Below are positions 16,856 through 24,341 of a stretch of DNA of 28,885 nt, in pieces; position 1 is the stretch's first letter, and each line of letters opens with the position of its first letter. The translations under genes and the position numbers were made by a program. The notes under the pieces are model-generated. The model saw only the letters and a program-made list of their open reading frames with translations, was not told where the DNA came from and made no database searches. Origin of the DNA: Bacteroidales bacterium (GTDB lineage Bacteria; Bacteroidota; Bacteroidia; Bacteroidales; WCHB1-69); the NCBI GenBank assembly GCA_023229985.1, contig JALNYF010000027.1, positions 1-28,885 on the forward strand. The letters are read 5' to 3'.

Positions 16856-16886
16856 CGGCAATCGCTTTATTACCGATTGCCGTTTT
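16856..16886 (+). terminator. Rho-independent terminator after the recA/TPR transcript
   Basis: A perfect nine-base-pair stem, CGGCAATCG with CGATTGCCG, closes a nine-base loop and is followed by TTTTG. It lies 53 bases after the TPR stop and 61 bases before the convergent methyltransferase stop. The T tract is short, so efficiency may be moderate. Confidence 0.8.
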
Positions 16887-16946
16887 GTCCTACTCTGCAT
16901 TGTAGAATAGGTGTAATTTATAATGAATCAAATTTTGAGCTCACAA

Positions 16947-19454
16947 TTAAAACATTATGTTTTTGTTGTGTTCTTCAATAATTTTGACCTCTTTTTTAGT
17001 CAATCCATACAATTGATACACCATCGTATTGATATGTTTGTCTATTGACTCAATTCGCTGTTGAATCAGCTTCCGCTTGGTCTCTCCGACAACCGCTGCA
17101 AGCTGCTTGTGCGTTGCTATCATCCGGTCGATGAGCGCGGCAAGTTTCTGTTGCTGTTCGGTAGAGGCAACCGGAATGGGGAACATTGCCAATTCATTAA
17201 GCTTGAACTGTGGAAATATGCCTCGTGACAGTTTCCCAAATTTTTGTTCAAACCAGAATGAAATTGCCAGAGAGTTGAGAACGGATAAAACATACTTTGG
17301 ATTCTCTTGAATATGGATGATATTCATTGAATTTAAGTCATTGAGGAAAATATCTGTTGTGTAACAAGCATTTATGCAATAAGGTAGCGGGGAAGGAATC
17401 TGTCGTACCAAGATCCTGGGAGTGGAGAATAAATCAAAGGTGGCTCTTGGCGCAGCAAGATTTTTTCCATACTTCAGATACTCTTTTTTATCCCAAGAGA
17501 TTTGATATCTCTTCACATCATTACCACGCAAGTAGGGGAAATAAGAATCGTCAACTTTTGCTTCAGTATGATAGATTCGGTTGTCTTTCATCTCTTTCGT
17601 TTGTTTGGGAATCCCTTTCCCAATTTCGTAGGCCTTCAATCCTGCTTTTATCTGAGATATTGTTGAAAGTGCAGTAGATTTACTTTCCATTTTTGCCAGA
17701 ATCTCTGAAAAAATACTATTCTTATATCTGTCTATGTTAATTACACTATTTTTTTGTTTTTTGATTTCATTAACCTTTGTAGAAACTATTAAGTCGTATT
17801 TCTCAGCTTCTGTTGATTCAAATAGAGCAATTTTTCCAGATTTTGTACCATTACAAAATGTTAAGGCACAAGTATCAACATTCGCACAGGGAAATACTTT
17901 GTATTTAAAATTGAGAATTGAGATTTCGGATTGGTTCAAGATAAAATCTCGCAAGTGTTTATTTGAGTTGATTGTTAACCAATTATTGGGAATAATATAA
18001 CCGAATAGTCCATTGTACTTTAACAGTTTGGCTCCCCGTTCAATAAACAGATGATACAGATTGATTTGATATTTGGCTAAATCGTAATGCTTGTAATAAT
18101 AATGCTTGATCAATTTTTCCATTCCCTTTTCGTGACTATCCCGCGCAAAAACGTACGGTGGATTCCCAATCACACAATCGAAACCTCTGTTGCCGATGAA
18201 ATTTTTCGATCTGTTACTAGGAAATGAATGATCGCACTTTTCCGTGGTAGGGGAAGATTCTGATGCGGCAACTTCTGTCTCTTCATTTCTTAGAAAAGGA
18301 AATTCCTTCTCCCAATCAAAGGCATTCACTTGGTGTTGTGCTTCCCGGTCAAGCGAATAAATATTTTTATCTTTATAAAAATCGATGGAAATGAGCGAGT
18401 TGCCACATTTTATATGGTTGCTCAAGGAGGAAAATATATGAGTGATGGAGGCGTCGGAGTAGCTAGATAGGGATTCTTTTTTGTAGTAGTTCCCATTTTC
18501 AAAGAGCATCAAAAAGAGGGTGAGTTTCGTGACTTCCACCGCTCGTGCGTCAATGTCCACGCCGTAGATATTGTTGAACAAAATTTGCCGTTTAGTTTCC
18601 ACACTCAATTGATATTCTTCTGTTTGCGCATTTTTGTAAATAATTCTGTTCTTTTCGGCGTGAGTGCGGTTTAAATCAGAATTGTAGTAATTTAAGTGAT
18701 AATCAAGCAAATACTGATAAGCCCCCACCAAGAAATTTCCCGAACCACAAGCAGGATCCAAAAAGTGCATTTTACTGATATTTTCGGGTGTTTTCTTTTC
18801 AATTTTTTTACCAATGGTGTTTTGAACAATATAGTTCACGATGTGTGGTGGTGTATAGTAAACGCCGCCTTTTTTTTGAAATACGGGTCCCTCCAGAATC
18901 TCTATCGAAAGTTTGTTTTTTGTTTTGCGGGTGAAACGAACCAATTGACCCAAAAACCGCTCGTGGATTAATCCTAATATGTCGATCGGCAGCATGCTGA
19001 ATGGCGGAGAATAAAGGGAAACGATAATGGATGTTAATGTTTTATCACTGATATCCAAATTGTTAAGCCACACATCGGTTGCAAAAAGTTCGGTGTTGAA
19101 TTTGTCGGTTGCTCTTACAAACAGTTTTTGCAATTGCGCATAGATCTCAATTTTTGATTTGGCAACGGTATGAAGTTGTTGAGTAGGTTCAATCTCTTTG
19201 TCTTCCCAGATACGCAAAAAGAGGATGCGGTTAATGATTTTTCTGACCGCGTCGGTCAGTTGGGTAGCGTCCATTTCGCTGTTATGCAACGCGATATCTT
19301 CTGCCAAAAGCGTTCGCCAATTTTCAATTATGGCGAGGCGGTCGTTATCAACGTTCGCCCTTCTTCTTTTGTCGCACGTACTTTCAGAATAGCTTTCAGA
19401 GCAGCCGACTTCTGCGGCATCTTTGCGGATTTCTTTTCTGTTGCGTTGTTCCAT
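16947..19454 (-). CDS. Eco57I-type N6-adenine DNA methyltransferase with TaqI-like specificity domain
   Basis: An 835-residue gamma-class N6-adenine methyltransferase. The SAM-binding motif I is D233-PACGSGNF, the catalytic motif IV is N431-P-P-Y434, and YGVDIDARAVEVTKLTLFL precedes it as in Eco57I/type IIG enzymes. The C-terminal part (about 590-830) resembles a TaqI-like target recognition domain (YLRGNDVKRYQ; SRGIFPQFKLNELAMFPIP) with a coiled tail. Type IIG proteins normally carry an N-terminal PD-(D/E)XK nuclease of about 150-250 residues. Here the protein starts directly in the helical connector (LLAEDIALHNSEM...), so it may be a solitary methyltransferase or a decayed enzyme. In-frame codons upstream of this ATG run to a stop at 19563 without a start. 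No restriction gene is adjacent. A -7 box lies 166 bases upstream. Confidence 0.85.
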   Translation of the reverse strand: MEQRNRKEIRKDAAEVGCSESYSESTCDKRRRANVDNDRLAIIENWRTLLAEDIALHNSEMDATQLTDAVRKIINRILFLRIWEDKEIEPTQQLHTVAKSKIEIYAQLQKLFVRATDKFNTELFATDVWLNNLDISDKTLTSIIVSLYSPPFSMLPIDILGLIHERFLGQLVRFTRKTKNKLSIEILEGPVFQKKGGVYYTPPHIVNYIVQNTIGKKIEKKTPENISKMHFLDPACGSGNFLVGAYQYLLDYHLNYYNSDLNRTHAEKNRIIYKNAQTEEYQLSVETKRQILFNNIYGVDIDARAVEVTKLTLFLMLFENGNYYKKESLSSYSDASITHIFSSLSNHIKCGNSLISIDFYKDKNIYSLDREAQHQVNAFDWEKEFPFLRNEETEVAASESSPTTEKCDHSFPSNRSKNFIGNRGFDCVIGNPPYVFARDSHEKGMEKLIKHYYYKHYDLAKYQINLYHLFIERGAKLLKYNGLFGYIIPNNWLTINSNKHLRDFILNQSEISILNFKYKVFPCANVDTCALTFCNGTKSGKIALFESTEAEKYDLIVSTKVNEIKKQKNSVINIDRYKNSIFSEILAKMESKSTALSTISQIKAGLKAYEIGKGIPKQTKEMKDNRIYHTEAKVDDSYFPYLRGNDVKRYQISWDKKEYLKYGKNLAAPRATFDLFSTPRILVRQIPSPLPYCINACYTTDIFLNDLNSMNIIHIQENPKYVLSVLNSLAISFWFEQKFGKLSRGIFPQFKLNELAMFPIPVASTEQQQKLAALIDRMIATHKQLAAVVGETKRKLIQQRIESIDKHINTMVYQLYGLTKKEVKIIEEHNKNIMF

Positions 19455-19456
19455 GA

Positions 19457-19561
19457 TTATCTTTTTGGCAGAAGAGGGCTTGATGGTAAAACAGTTTTGC
19501 GGGCATTGTCCATAAAATGATGCACTAAGGTAGAGTTTGTAGTATACGTGATTAATAACAT
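19457..19561 (-). other. Possible leader ORF of 34 codons ahead of the methyltransferase
   Basis: The ORF begins MLLITYTTNS and ends PLLPKR, with a second in-frame ATG at 19513 (MDNARKTVLP). Its TAA is separated by two bases from the methyltransferase ATG. It lies downstream of the predicted promoter and so would be on the same mRNA. It resembles no family I know and may be chance. Confidence 0.25.
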
Positions 19562-19620
19562 ATTAAAAATCAATTATATAAGAATGATTTAATGATTCGC
19601 ATTGATTCAATGTTAGAGTG

Positions 19621-19628
19621 CAAAAGTA
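19621..19628 (-). promoter_or_regulatory. -7 promoter box of the methyltransferase
   Basis: The minus strand reads TACTTTTG followed by CACTC, an exact TAnnTTTG match. A TTTG lies 15 bases upstream (19644-19647 on the plus strand reads CAAA), closer than the usual -33 spacing. Confidence 0.55.
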
Positions 19629-19708
19629 CAAAAGTTTCGATTACAAAAAGATTCTTATAGAGTATCAGATTTTATTTTTTACTGCAGCGTAATCTCTTTC
19701 TTTTTTAT

Positions 19709-19716
19709 TACTTTTG
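19709..19716 (+). promoter_or_regulatory. -7 promoter box of queH
   Basis: TACTTTTG followed by CATCG matches TAnnTTTG exactly. It lies 114 bases before the queH ATG. No -33 TTTG is seen, only T-rich sequence. Confidence 0.5.
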
Positions 19717-19830
19717 CATCGTATTTTTATTCTTATTTACGGCGGCTAAAAGAAATATTGAGCAGGCATTAATTTACGAAGATGAAAGCATTTTGAGGAT
19801 GACGGCAAACAACTAAATTGAATACGAATT

Positions 19831-20397
19831 ATGTCAAAAAAGAGGATTTTATTGCATTGTTGTTGCGCTCCTTGTTCGGCTGCCATTATAGAATGGTTGA
19901 TGCAGAATGAGTGGCAGCCGACCTTATTTTATTATAATCCAAATATTTATCCGTTTTCGGAGTATGAGATTCGCAAAAATGAGTGTACGCGTTATGCGCG
20001 CTCGTTGGGTTTGGAAATCATTGATGGGGATTATGCTCATGCAGCGTGGTTGCGGGCGGTTGCGGGCTTGGAAGCGGAGCCGGAGCGCGGGAGCCGTTGT
20101 TTACAGTGTTTTAAAATGCGAATGAACGAAACCTCCCGAATGTGCCAAGCGCGTGGGTTTGAGATCTTTGCCACCACTTTGGCATCGTCTCGCTGGAAAG
20201 ATTTGGCACAAATAGCCGTTGCCGGCAACGAAGCCGCTGCGTTGTATCCTAATCTCACTTTTTTTGACAAAAATTGGCGAAAAGATGGTTTGCAAGAGCG
20301 CCGAAATATTTTGTTGAAAGAGAATGGTTTTTATAATCAACAGTATTGCGGCTGCGAGTTTAGTTTTCGCCATGTTTCAAGCAAAAGTAACGAATAG
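19831..20397 (+). CDS. queH: Epoxyqueuosine reductase QueH
   Basis: A 188-residue QueH (formerly DUF208) that reduces epoxyqueuosine to queuosine in tRNA, the last step of queuosine synthesis, replacing the cobalamin-dependent QueG. The iron-sulfur and metal cysteines are conserved: C10-C11-C12-A-P-C15, C90 and C93 in ERGSRCLQCFKMR, and C173 and C175 in QQYCGCEFS. The substrate-region motif YYNPNIYPFSEYEIRKNE is typical. All family motifs are intact. The stretch around 20040-20100 is GC-richer than its surroundings and contains a 10-base tandem repeat (GGTTGCGGGC), but the frame is undisturbed. It appears to be a single-gene transcript with a leader of about 108 bases. Confidence 0.95.
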   Translation: MSKKRILLHCCCAPCSAAIIEWLMQNEWQPTLFYYNPNIYPFSEYEIRKNECTRYARSLGLEIIDGDYAHAAWLRAVAGLEAEPERGSRCLQCFKMRMNETSRMCQARGFEIFATTLASSRWKDLAQIAVAGNEAAALYPNLTFFDKNWRKDGLQERRNILLKENGFYNQQYCGCEFSFRHVSSKSNE

Positions 20398-20461
20398 ATG
20401 ATTGCCATTTTTCTCTCTTTATGGTTAGTATGGCATAATAAGTCAACTCGATGCAAGGCAA

Positions 20462-20482
20462 GAAAGTAAAATGGATACTTTC
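20462..20482. repeat. Inverted repeat in the queH/meaB convergent gap
   Basis: GAAAGTA and TACTTTC form a perfect seven-base-pair stem around a seven-base loop. It lies between the convergent queH and meaB stops. No T tract follows on either strand, so it is at best a weak terminator. Nothing else is seen in 20398-20559. Confidence 0.35.
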
Positions 20483-20559
20483 CTCATCACATGCAACTGT
20501 TTTGCAAAAATCTTTATTACATTCCTCTATCTGCTAAATTGTGTCACGAATAGGGGTTC

Positions 20560-21633
20560 CTAATTGTCATTAAGTGCAAATACCTGATTCCCTGCTTGAT
20601 AAGGAGTAATGCTTCCGGAAAGGATAAGAGGTAAGAGTTGGTCAATTTTATTTTGAATCTCCAATTTATTGAAAAAATTGTTCTTCAAGGTAAAGTCTAT
20701 CCAATCGTAAAAAATCTTGACGTGTTGTTCATTGCGATTTCTGTCAAAGAAACCGTTATTTTTGGTCTCTTTTTCAAAATCGCAGATGATTTGCCATACT
20801 TTGTCGATGGCGTGGTTCTCGATGGCAGAGCATGTAGTAACGGGAACTTCCCAGCCGTTTTCTTGTTTGGGAAAGAGTCTTAACGCGGATTGGTATCGGG
20901 TTTTTGCCAATTCTGACGGGCGTACATTGTCGCCATCTGCTTTGTTAATGACCAATGCGTCAGCCATTTCCATAATTCCGCGTTTGATACCTTGCAGTTC
21001 GTCGCCGGCGCCGGCAAGCATGAGCAGCAGGAAAAAATCGACCATGGAATTGACGGCGGTTTCGGATTGACCGACTCCGACGGTTTCCACGATGATGACA
21101 TCAAAGCCGGCGGCTTCGCAAAGGATAATGCTTTCGCGGGTTTTGCGCGCTACGCCGCCTAAGGTCAAGCCGGAAGGCGAGGGGCGGATAAAGGCGCGGG
21201 GATTGGCGGAAAGTTGCTCCATGCGGGTCTTGTCGCCCAAGATGCTGCCCTTGGAACGTTCGCTGCTGGGGTCAATTGCCAATACTGCCAACTGTTTGCC
21301 TTGCGCAGTAATATGTGTGCCAAAGGATTCTATGAACGTACTTTTCCCAACGCCCGGAACGCCGGTTATGCCAATGCGGACGGAGTGACCGGAGTAGGGG
21401 AGACATTTTTCAATCACCTCCTGCGCAATCACTTGATGCGCGGGCTTGACACTCTCTATTAAGGTAATGGCGCGACTTAAGATAACTCGGTCGCCGCCGG
21501 TAATACCATTCACGTAATCGGCAACTGACAGCTCCTTTTTACGTTTTTTTTGCAAAAAAGGATTTACTTGTGTCGGTTGTTCAATTCCTTCCTGAACGTT
21601 TAATGCGGTATCAAATGTGTCGGAACTTACCAT
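20560..21633 (-). CDS. meaB: Methylmalonyl-CoA mutase-associated GTPase MeaB
   Basis: A 357-residue G3E-family P-loop GTPase that protects and gates cobalamin loading of methylmalonyl-CoA mutase, used in the succinate-propionate route of many Bacteroidota. Motifs: Walker A GVPGVGKST, the switch region IDPSSERSKGSILGDKTRM, FIRPSPSGLTLGG, Walker B VIIVETVGVGQSE and the guanine motif NKADGDN. The start at 21633 (MVSSDTFDTALNV) is chosen over an upstream TTG at 21645 because it overlaps the end of the preceding lipoprotein gene by seven bases, a usual coupling arrangement. The C-terminal dimerisation helices are present. The mutase genes themselves are not in this window. Confidence 0.95.
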   Translation of the reverse strand: MVSSDTFDTALNVQEGIEQPTQVNPFLQKKRKKELSVADYVNGITGGDRVILSRAITLIESVKPAHQVIAQEVIEKCLPYSGHSVRIGITGVPGVGKSTFIESFGTHITAQGKQLAVLAIDPSSERSKGSILGDKTRMEQLSANPRAFIRPSPSGLTLGGVARKTRESIILCEAAGFDVIIVETVGVGQSETAVNSMVDFFLLLMLAGAGDELQGIKRGIMEMADALVINKADGDNVRPSELAKTRYQSALRLFPKQENGWEVPVTTCSAIENHAIDKVWQIICDFEKETKNNGFFDRNRNEQHVKIFYDWIDFTLKNNFFNKLEIQNKIDQLLPLILSGSITPYQAGNQVFALNDN

Positions 21634-21869
21634 GATTGAGAACAACTAACGGAAGAAGCGGCAATGATTTCGTCATCAACCTCAATGCTGTCATTATTTT
21701 CAAGTGCTTCACATTCAGAAGCATTAACCGATTCGCCGTCCCAAGAGTCGCGGGCAACTTCCGTGCCGCTTTCGTCATAATATCTGCATAAACAGTCACT
21801 TTGTTCGCAAGCCGAAAAGATTCCTATGGTAAACAGGGCAATCGCGGTGATACTAATGATTTTTTTCAT
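21627..21869 (-). CDS. Small cysteine-rich lipoprotein (DCxC/WDG type), copy 2
   Basis: An 80-residue protein with a signal peptide and lipobox FSAC; the lipidated cysteine is C21. The mature part has D25-C26-L-C28-R-Y-Y, then W43-D44-G45, S52-C53-E and a terminal C76 (SVSCSQ). The same order is found in the neighbouring lipoprotein at 21892-22140, so the two are likely paralogues. Four conserved non-lipid cysteines could form two disulfides or bind a metal. No known family is recognised. The last codons overlap the meaB start, and the gene begins 22 bases after the first copy, so all three form one transcript. Confidence 0.75.
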   Translation of the reverse strand: MKKIISITAIALFTIGIFSACEQSDCLCRYYDESGTEVARDSWDGESVNASECEALENNDSIEVDDEIIAASSVSCSQSW

Positions 21870-21891
21870 ATTATTGATGGTTAAAGGATTA

Positions 21892-22140
21892 TTATTGGGT
21901 GCAGATTACTTCGTAGTGGGCAATTTCGTAGGTAGAATCATTGAGGAGCGGTACGCTGATCTCTTTAGAATCGTTCATTCCTTCACAATCCTCTTCCGTC
22001 ACGATTTTGCCGTCCCAAACTTTCATATCATAAAACTTGTCATTTTTATAATATTTACAGATGCAGTCTTTCTTGCAGGATGTAGCCAAAATCATCAGCA
22101 AAAGCGCGATGATGCTAAAGACTAAAGTGGTATTTTTCAT
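21892..22140 (-). CDS. Small cysteine-rich lipoprotein (DCxC/WDG type), copy 1
   Basis: An 82-residue protein from the ATG at 22140 (MKNTTLVFSIIALLLMILAT then SC). A start 30 bases further upstream is less likely because it would precede the signal peptide with a charged extension and sit against the promoter. The lipidated cysteine is C22. The mature part shows D25-C26-I-C28-K-Y-Y, W42-D43-G44, D51-C52-E and C80 (EVICTQ), parallel to copy 2. The function is unknown; it is expected on the periplasmic side of a membrane. It is first in the transcript with copy 2 and meaB, with a -7 box 27 bases upstream. Confidence 0.75.
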   Translation of the reverse strand: MKNTTLVFSIIALLLMILATSCKKDCICKYYKNDKFYDMKVWDGKIVTEEDCEGMNDSKEISVPLLNDSTYEIAHYEVICTQ

Positions 22141-22167
22141 GATGAAATGTTTATGATAAAAACGTTG

Positions 22168-22175
22168 CAAAGATA
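22168..22175 (-). promoter_or_regulatory. -7 promoter box of the lipoprotein/lipoprotein/meaB transcript
   Basis: The minus strand reads TATCTTTG followed by CAACG, an exact TAnnTTTG match, 27 bases before the ATG at 22140. No TTTG is visible at the -33 distance. It lies just after the groESL terminator. Confidence 0.65.
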
Positions 22176-22207
22176 ATTAATATTACGGTGTGGACGATTA
22201 ATTTTAG

Positions 22208-22239
22208 AAAAAAAAGAGGATGTCTTTCGGCATCCTCTT
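22208..22239 (-). terminator. Rho-independent terminator of groES-groEL
   Basis: Read on the minus strand, AAGAGGATG pairs perfectly with CATCCTCTT around an eight-base loop (CCGAAAGA), and the stem runs into a tract of T residues. It lies 23 bases after the groEL stop. This is the clearest terminator in the window together with the one after rpsU. Confidence 0.92.
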
Positions 22240-22262
22240 CAGCTGTATGATAATCAGGAAGA

Positions 22263-23903
22263 TTAGTACATTCCGGGCATACCGCCGGGCATACCGCCAC
22301 CGCCCATTGGCATAGGTGGGTTTTCTTCTTTAATTTCGGAAAGAACACATTCGGTTGTCAGGAGCATACCGGCGATAGAAGCGGCATTTTCGATAGCAAC
22401 GCGGGCTACTTTGGTCGGGTCGATGACACCGGCTTTGATCAGGTCTTCGTAAGTTTCGGTGCGGGCGTTGAAACCGATATTTCCTTTGGCTTCTTTAACC
22501 GCGTTAACTACTACGGAGCCCTCTTTACCGGCATTGGCAACGATTTGTCTCAACGGTTCTTCCAAAGCTCTGCGAATGATTTCGATACCGATTTTTTCGT
22601 CTTCGTGATTTACTTTAACTTTATCTAAAGCATTGATTGTGCGGATATAAGCAACACCGCCGCCGGGGATAATACCTTCTTCGATGGCAGCGCGGGTAGC
22701 GTGTAAAGCATCGTCAAAGCGGTCTTTCTTTTCTTTCATTTCAACTTCGGAAGCGGCACCAACGTAAATAACGGCAACGCCACCGGCTAATTTAGCCAAG
22801 CGTTCTTGTAATTTTTCGCGGTCGTAATCGGAGGTCGTCTTTTCAATTTGAGATTTGATTTGAGCAACGCGCGCGTCAATGCTGTTTTTGTCGCCTTTGC
22901 CGCTAACGATGGTAGTATTTTCTTTATCCACCGAAATTTTTTCCGCTGAACCTAACATTTCCAAGGTGGCGTCTTCCAATTTGAAACCTTTTTCTTCTGA
23001 AATAACATAGCCGCCCGTAAGGATAGCGATGTCTTCCAACATCTCTTTTCTTCTGTCGCCGAAGCCGGGAGCTTTAACGGCAACGATTTTCAAACCGCCA
23101 CGCAATCTGTTCACTACCAATGTAGCTAAGGCTTCGCTTTCAACATCTTCTGCAATTACCAAAAGTGGGCGACCGCTTTGCACGCATTTTTCAAGAATCG
23201 GCAAAAATTCTTTCATATTGCTGATTTTCTTGTCATAAATCAATATGTATGGATTTTCGTAAACGGCTTCCATTTTTTCGGCATTGGTAACGAAATAGGG
23301 GGAGATATAACCTCTGTCGAATTGCATACCTTCCACGATTTTAACGTGAGTTTCGGTACCTTTGGCTTCTTCAATCGTGATAACGCCTTCTTTTTTTACT
23401 TTCTGCATTGCTTCAGCAATCATTGCACCTACTGATGCGTCGTTGTTAGCAGAGATAGTGGCAACTTGTGCAATTTTTTCGTTGCTGTCGCCGATTTCGC
23501 TGGACAATGATTTTAGGTTTGCCACAACAGCGGCAACGGCGGCATCAATTCCGCGTTTCAAATCCATTGGATTGGCACCGGCGGTTACATTTTTCAAACC
23601 GGTATTGAAGATCGCTTGTGCCAAAACGGTAGCGGTAGTGGTTCCGTCACCAGCTTGGTCGTTGGTTTTGGAGGCTACTTCTTTCACCATCTGTGCGCCC
23701 ATATTTTCAATCGGTTCGCTCAATTCGATTTCTTTTGCTACGGTTACACCATCTTTTGTAATTTGGGGTGCGCCGAATTTCTTATCAATAATTACATTTC
23801 TTCCTTTGGGTCCCAAGGTAACTTTCACTGCATTTGCCAATGCGTCCACGCCTTTTTTCAATCCGTCGCGTGCTTCCCAGTCGTAAACTATGTTTTTTGC
23901 CAT
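22263..23903 (-). CDS. groEL: Chaperonin GroEL
   Basis: A 546-residue 60-kDa chaperonin that folds proteins in an ATP-driven double ring capped by GroES. Signatures are VTLGPKGRNV and DGVTVAKEIEL near the N-terminus, GDGTTTATVLAQ with the catalytic aspartate, and the equatorial segment AAIEEGIIPGGGVAYIR. The C-terminal tail is the Gly-Met-rich type (GGGGMPGGMPGMY). Length is standard. It follows groES by 40 bases and is followed by a strong terminator, so groES-groEL is a closed two-gene operon. No CIRCE element was found, so heat control is more likely by an alternative sigma factor or other regulator than by HrcA; this is inferred only from absence. Confidence 0.99.
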   Translation of the reverse strand: MAKNIVYDWEARDGLKKGVDALANAVKVTLGPKGRNVIIDKKFGAPQITKDGVTVAKEIELSEPIENMGAQMVKEVASKTNDQAGDGTTTATVLAQAIFNTGLKNVTAGANPMDLKRGIDAAVAAVVANLKSLSSEIGDSNEKIAQVATISANNDASVGAMIAEAMQKVKKEGVITIEEAKGTETHVKIVEGMQFDRGYISPYFVTNAEKMEAVYENPYILIYDKKISNMKEFLPILEKCVQSGRPLLVIAEDVESEALATLVVNRLRGGLKIVAVKAPGFGDRRKEMLEDIAILTGGYVISEEKGFKLEDATLEMLGSAEKISVDKENTTIVSGKGDKNSIDARVAQIKSQIEKTTSDYDREKLQERLAKLAGGVAVIYVGAASEVEMKEKKDRFDDALHATRAAIEEGIIPGGGVAYIRTINALDKVKVNHEDEKIGIEIIRRALEEPLRQIVANAGKEGSVVVNAVKEAKGNIGFNARTETYEDLIKAGVIDPTKVARVAIENAASIAGMLLTTECVLSEIKEENPPMPMGGGGMPGGMPGMY

Positions 23904-23943
23904 AATATATTTTTTATTGATTAATTTAATAAATAATTGAAAT

Positions 23944-24219
23944 TTAAATAGTTGCGTAAATATCGCTTTCTTTCATGATTAAGTAATTCTTTCCGTCAAT
24001 GGTGACTTCTGTTCCTGAATATTTACCATAAAGAACGGTATCCCCAACTTTTACAGTCATCGGTTCATCTTTTTTACCGGGACCAACAGCAATAATAACG
24101 CCTTTTTGAGGTTTTTCTTTGGCAGTATCCGGGATAATGATGCCGCCGGCTGTTTTTTGTTCAGCTTCAGCAGGTTCTACTACAACTCTGTCTGCTAATG
24201 GTTTAAGTTTAATTGACAT
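23944..24219 (-). CDS. groES: Co-chaperonin GroES
   Basis: A 91-residue 10-kDa co-chaperonin that forms the lid of the GroEL chamber. The family start IKLKPLADRVVVEPAEAEQKTAGGIIIPDTAKEKP includes the mobile loop (about residues 17-35). It continues with GVIIAVGPGKK and VLYGKYSGTEV and ends LIMKESDIYATI. Length is typical. It is the first gene of the groES-groEL operon and has its own promoter 52 bases upstream. Confidence 0.98.
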   Translation of the reverse strand: MSIKLKPLADRVVVEPAEAEQKTAGGIIIPDTAKEKPQKGVIIAVGPGKKDEPMTVKVGDTVLYGKYSGTEVTIDGKNYLIMKESDIYATI

Positions 24220-24271
24220 AATAATTGTTTTTTTTAAGGTTTAACGTTTTTTTGCTCTTTATTTGAGTCGG

Positions 24272-24279
24272 CAAAGATA
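24272..24279 (-). promoter_or_regulatory. -7 promoter box of groES-groEL
   Basis: The minus strand reads TATCTTTG followed by CCGAC, an exact TAnnTTTG match, 52 bases before the groES ATG. A TTGA 21 bases upstream (24301-24304, reading TCAA on the plus strand) is a possible -33 element. Confidence 0.7.
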
Positions 24280-24341
24280 ACATTTTTTATTGAAATTTGT
24301 TCAAGCGTTTTTTTAAAAACTTCGTTGTTGTCTTGTAGCCA

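Larger units (their letters stand above)
19455..19830. other. 376-base divergent intergenic region between the methyltransferase and queH
   Basis: It holds two divergent -7 boxes (19621-19628 minus, 19709-19716 plus), giving unusually long leaders: about 160 bases for the methyltransferase and about 108 bases for queH. On the minus strand a 34-codon ORF (19457-19561) ends just before the methyltransferase. No nuclease motif remnants, tRNA or repeat were recognised. No convincing riboswitch was found in the queH leader. Confidence 0.6.

Noticed and set aside
19739..19818. Short open frame (AKRNIEQAL...MTANN) before queH
   Set aside because: It looks protein-like for about 25 codons, but no usable start codon lies upstream in frame apart from an internal ATG near its end.
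19722..19830. preQ1 riboswitch in the queH leader
   Set aside because: The leader has an AAACAACTAA tail that recalls the preQ1-I tail, but the required P1 stem and the pyrimidine-rich pairing loop are absent.
20048..20067. 10-base tandem repeat GGTTGCGGGC in queH
   Set aside because: It causes no frame change, and the protein matches the QueH family across it; likely a chance result of GC-rich codons.
21634..21645. TTG start for meaB
   Set aside because: The ATG at 21633 overlaps the lipoprotein stop by seven bases, and the family does not need the four extra residues.
24220..24341. CIRCE operator upstream of groES
   Set aside because: I looked for TTAGCACTC-N9-GAGTGCTAA and near matches in the 122-base gap and found none.
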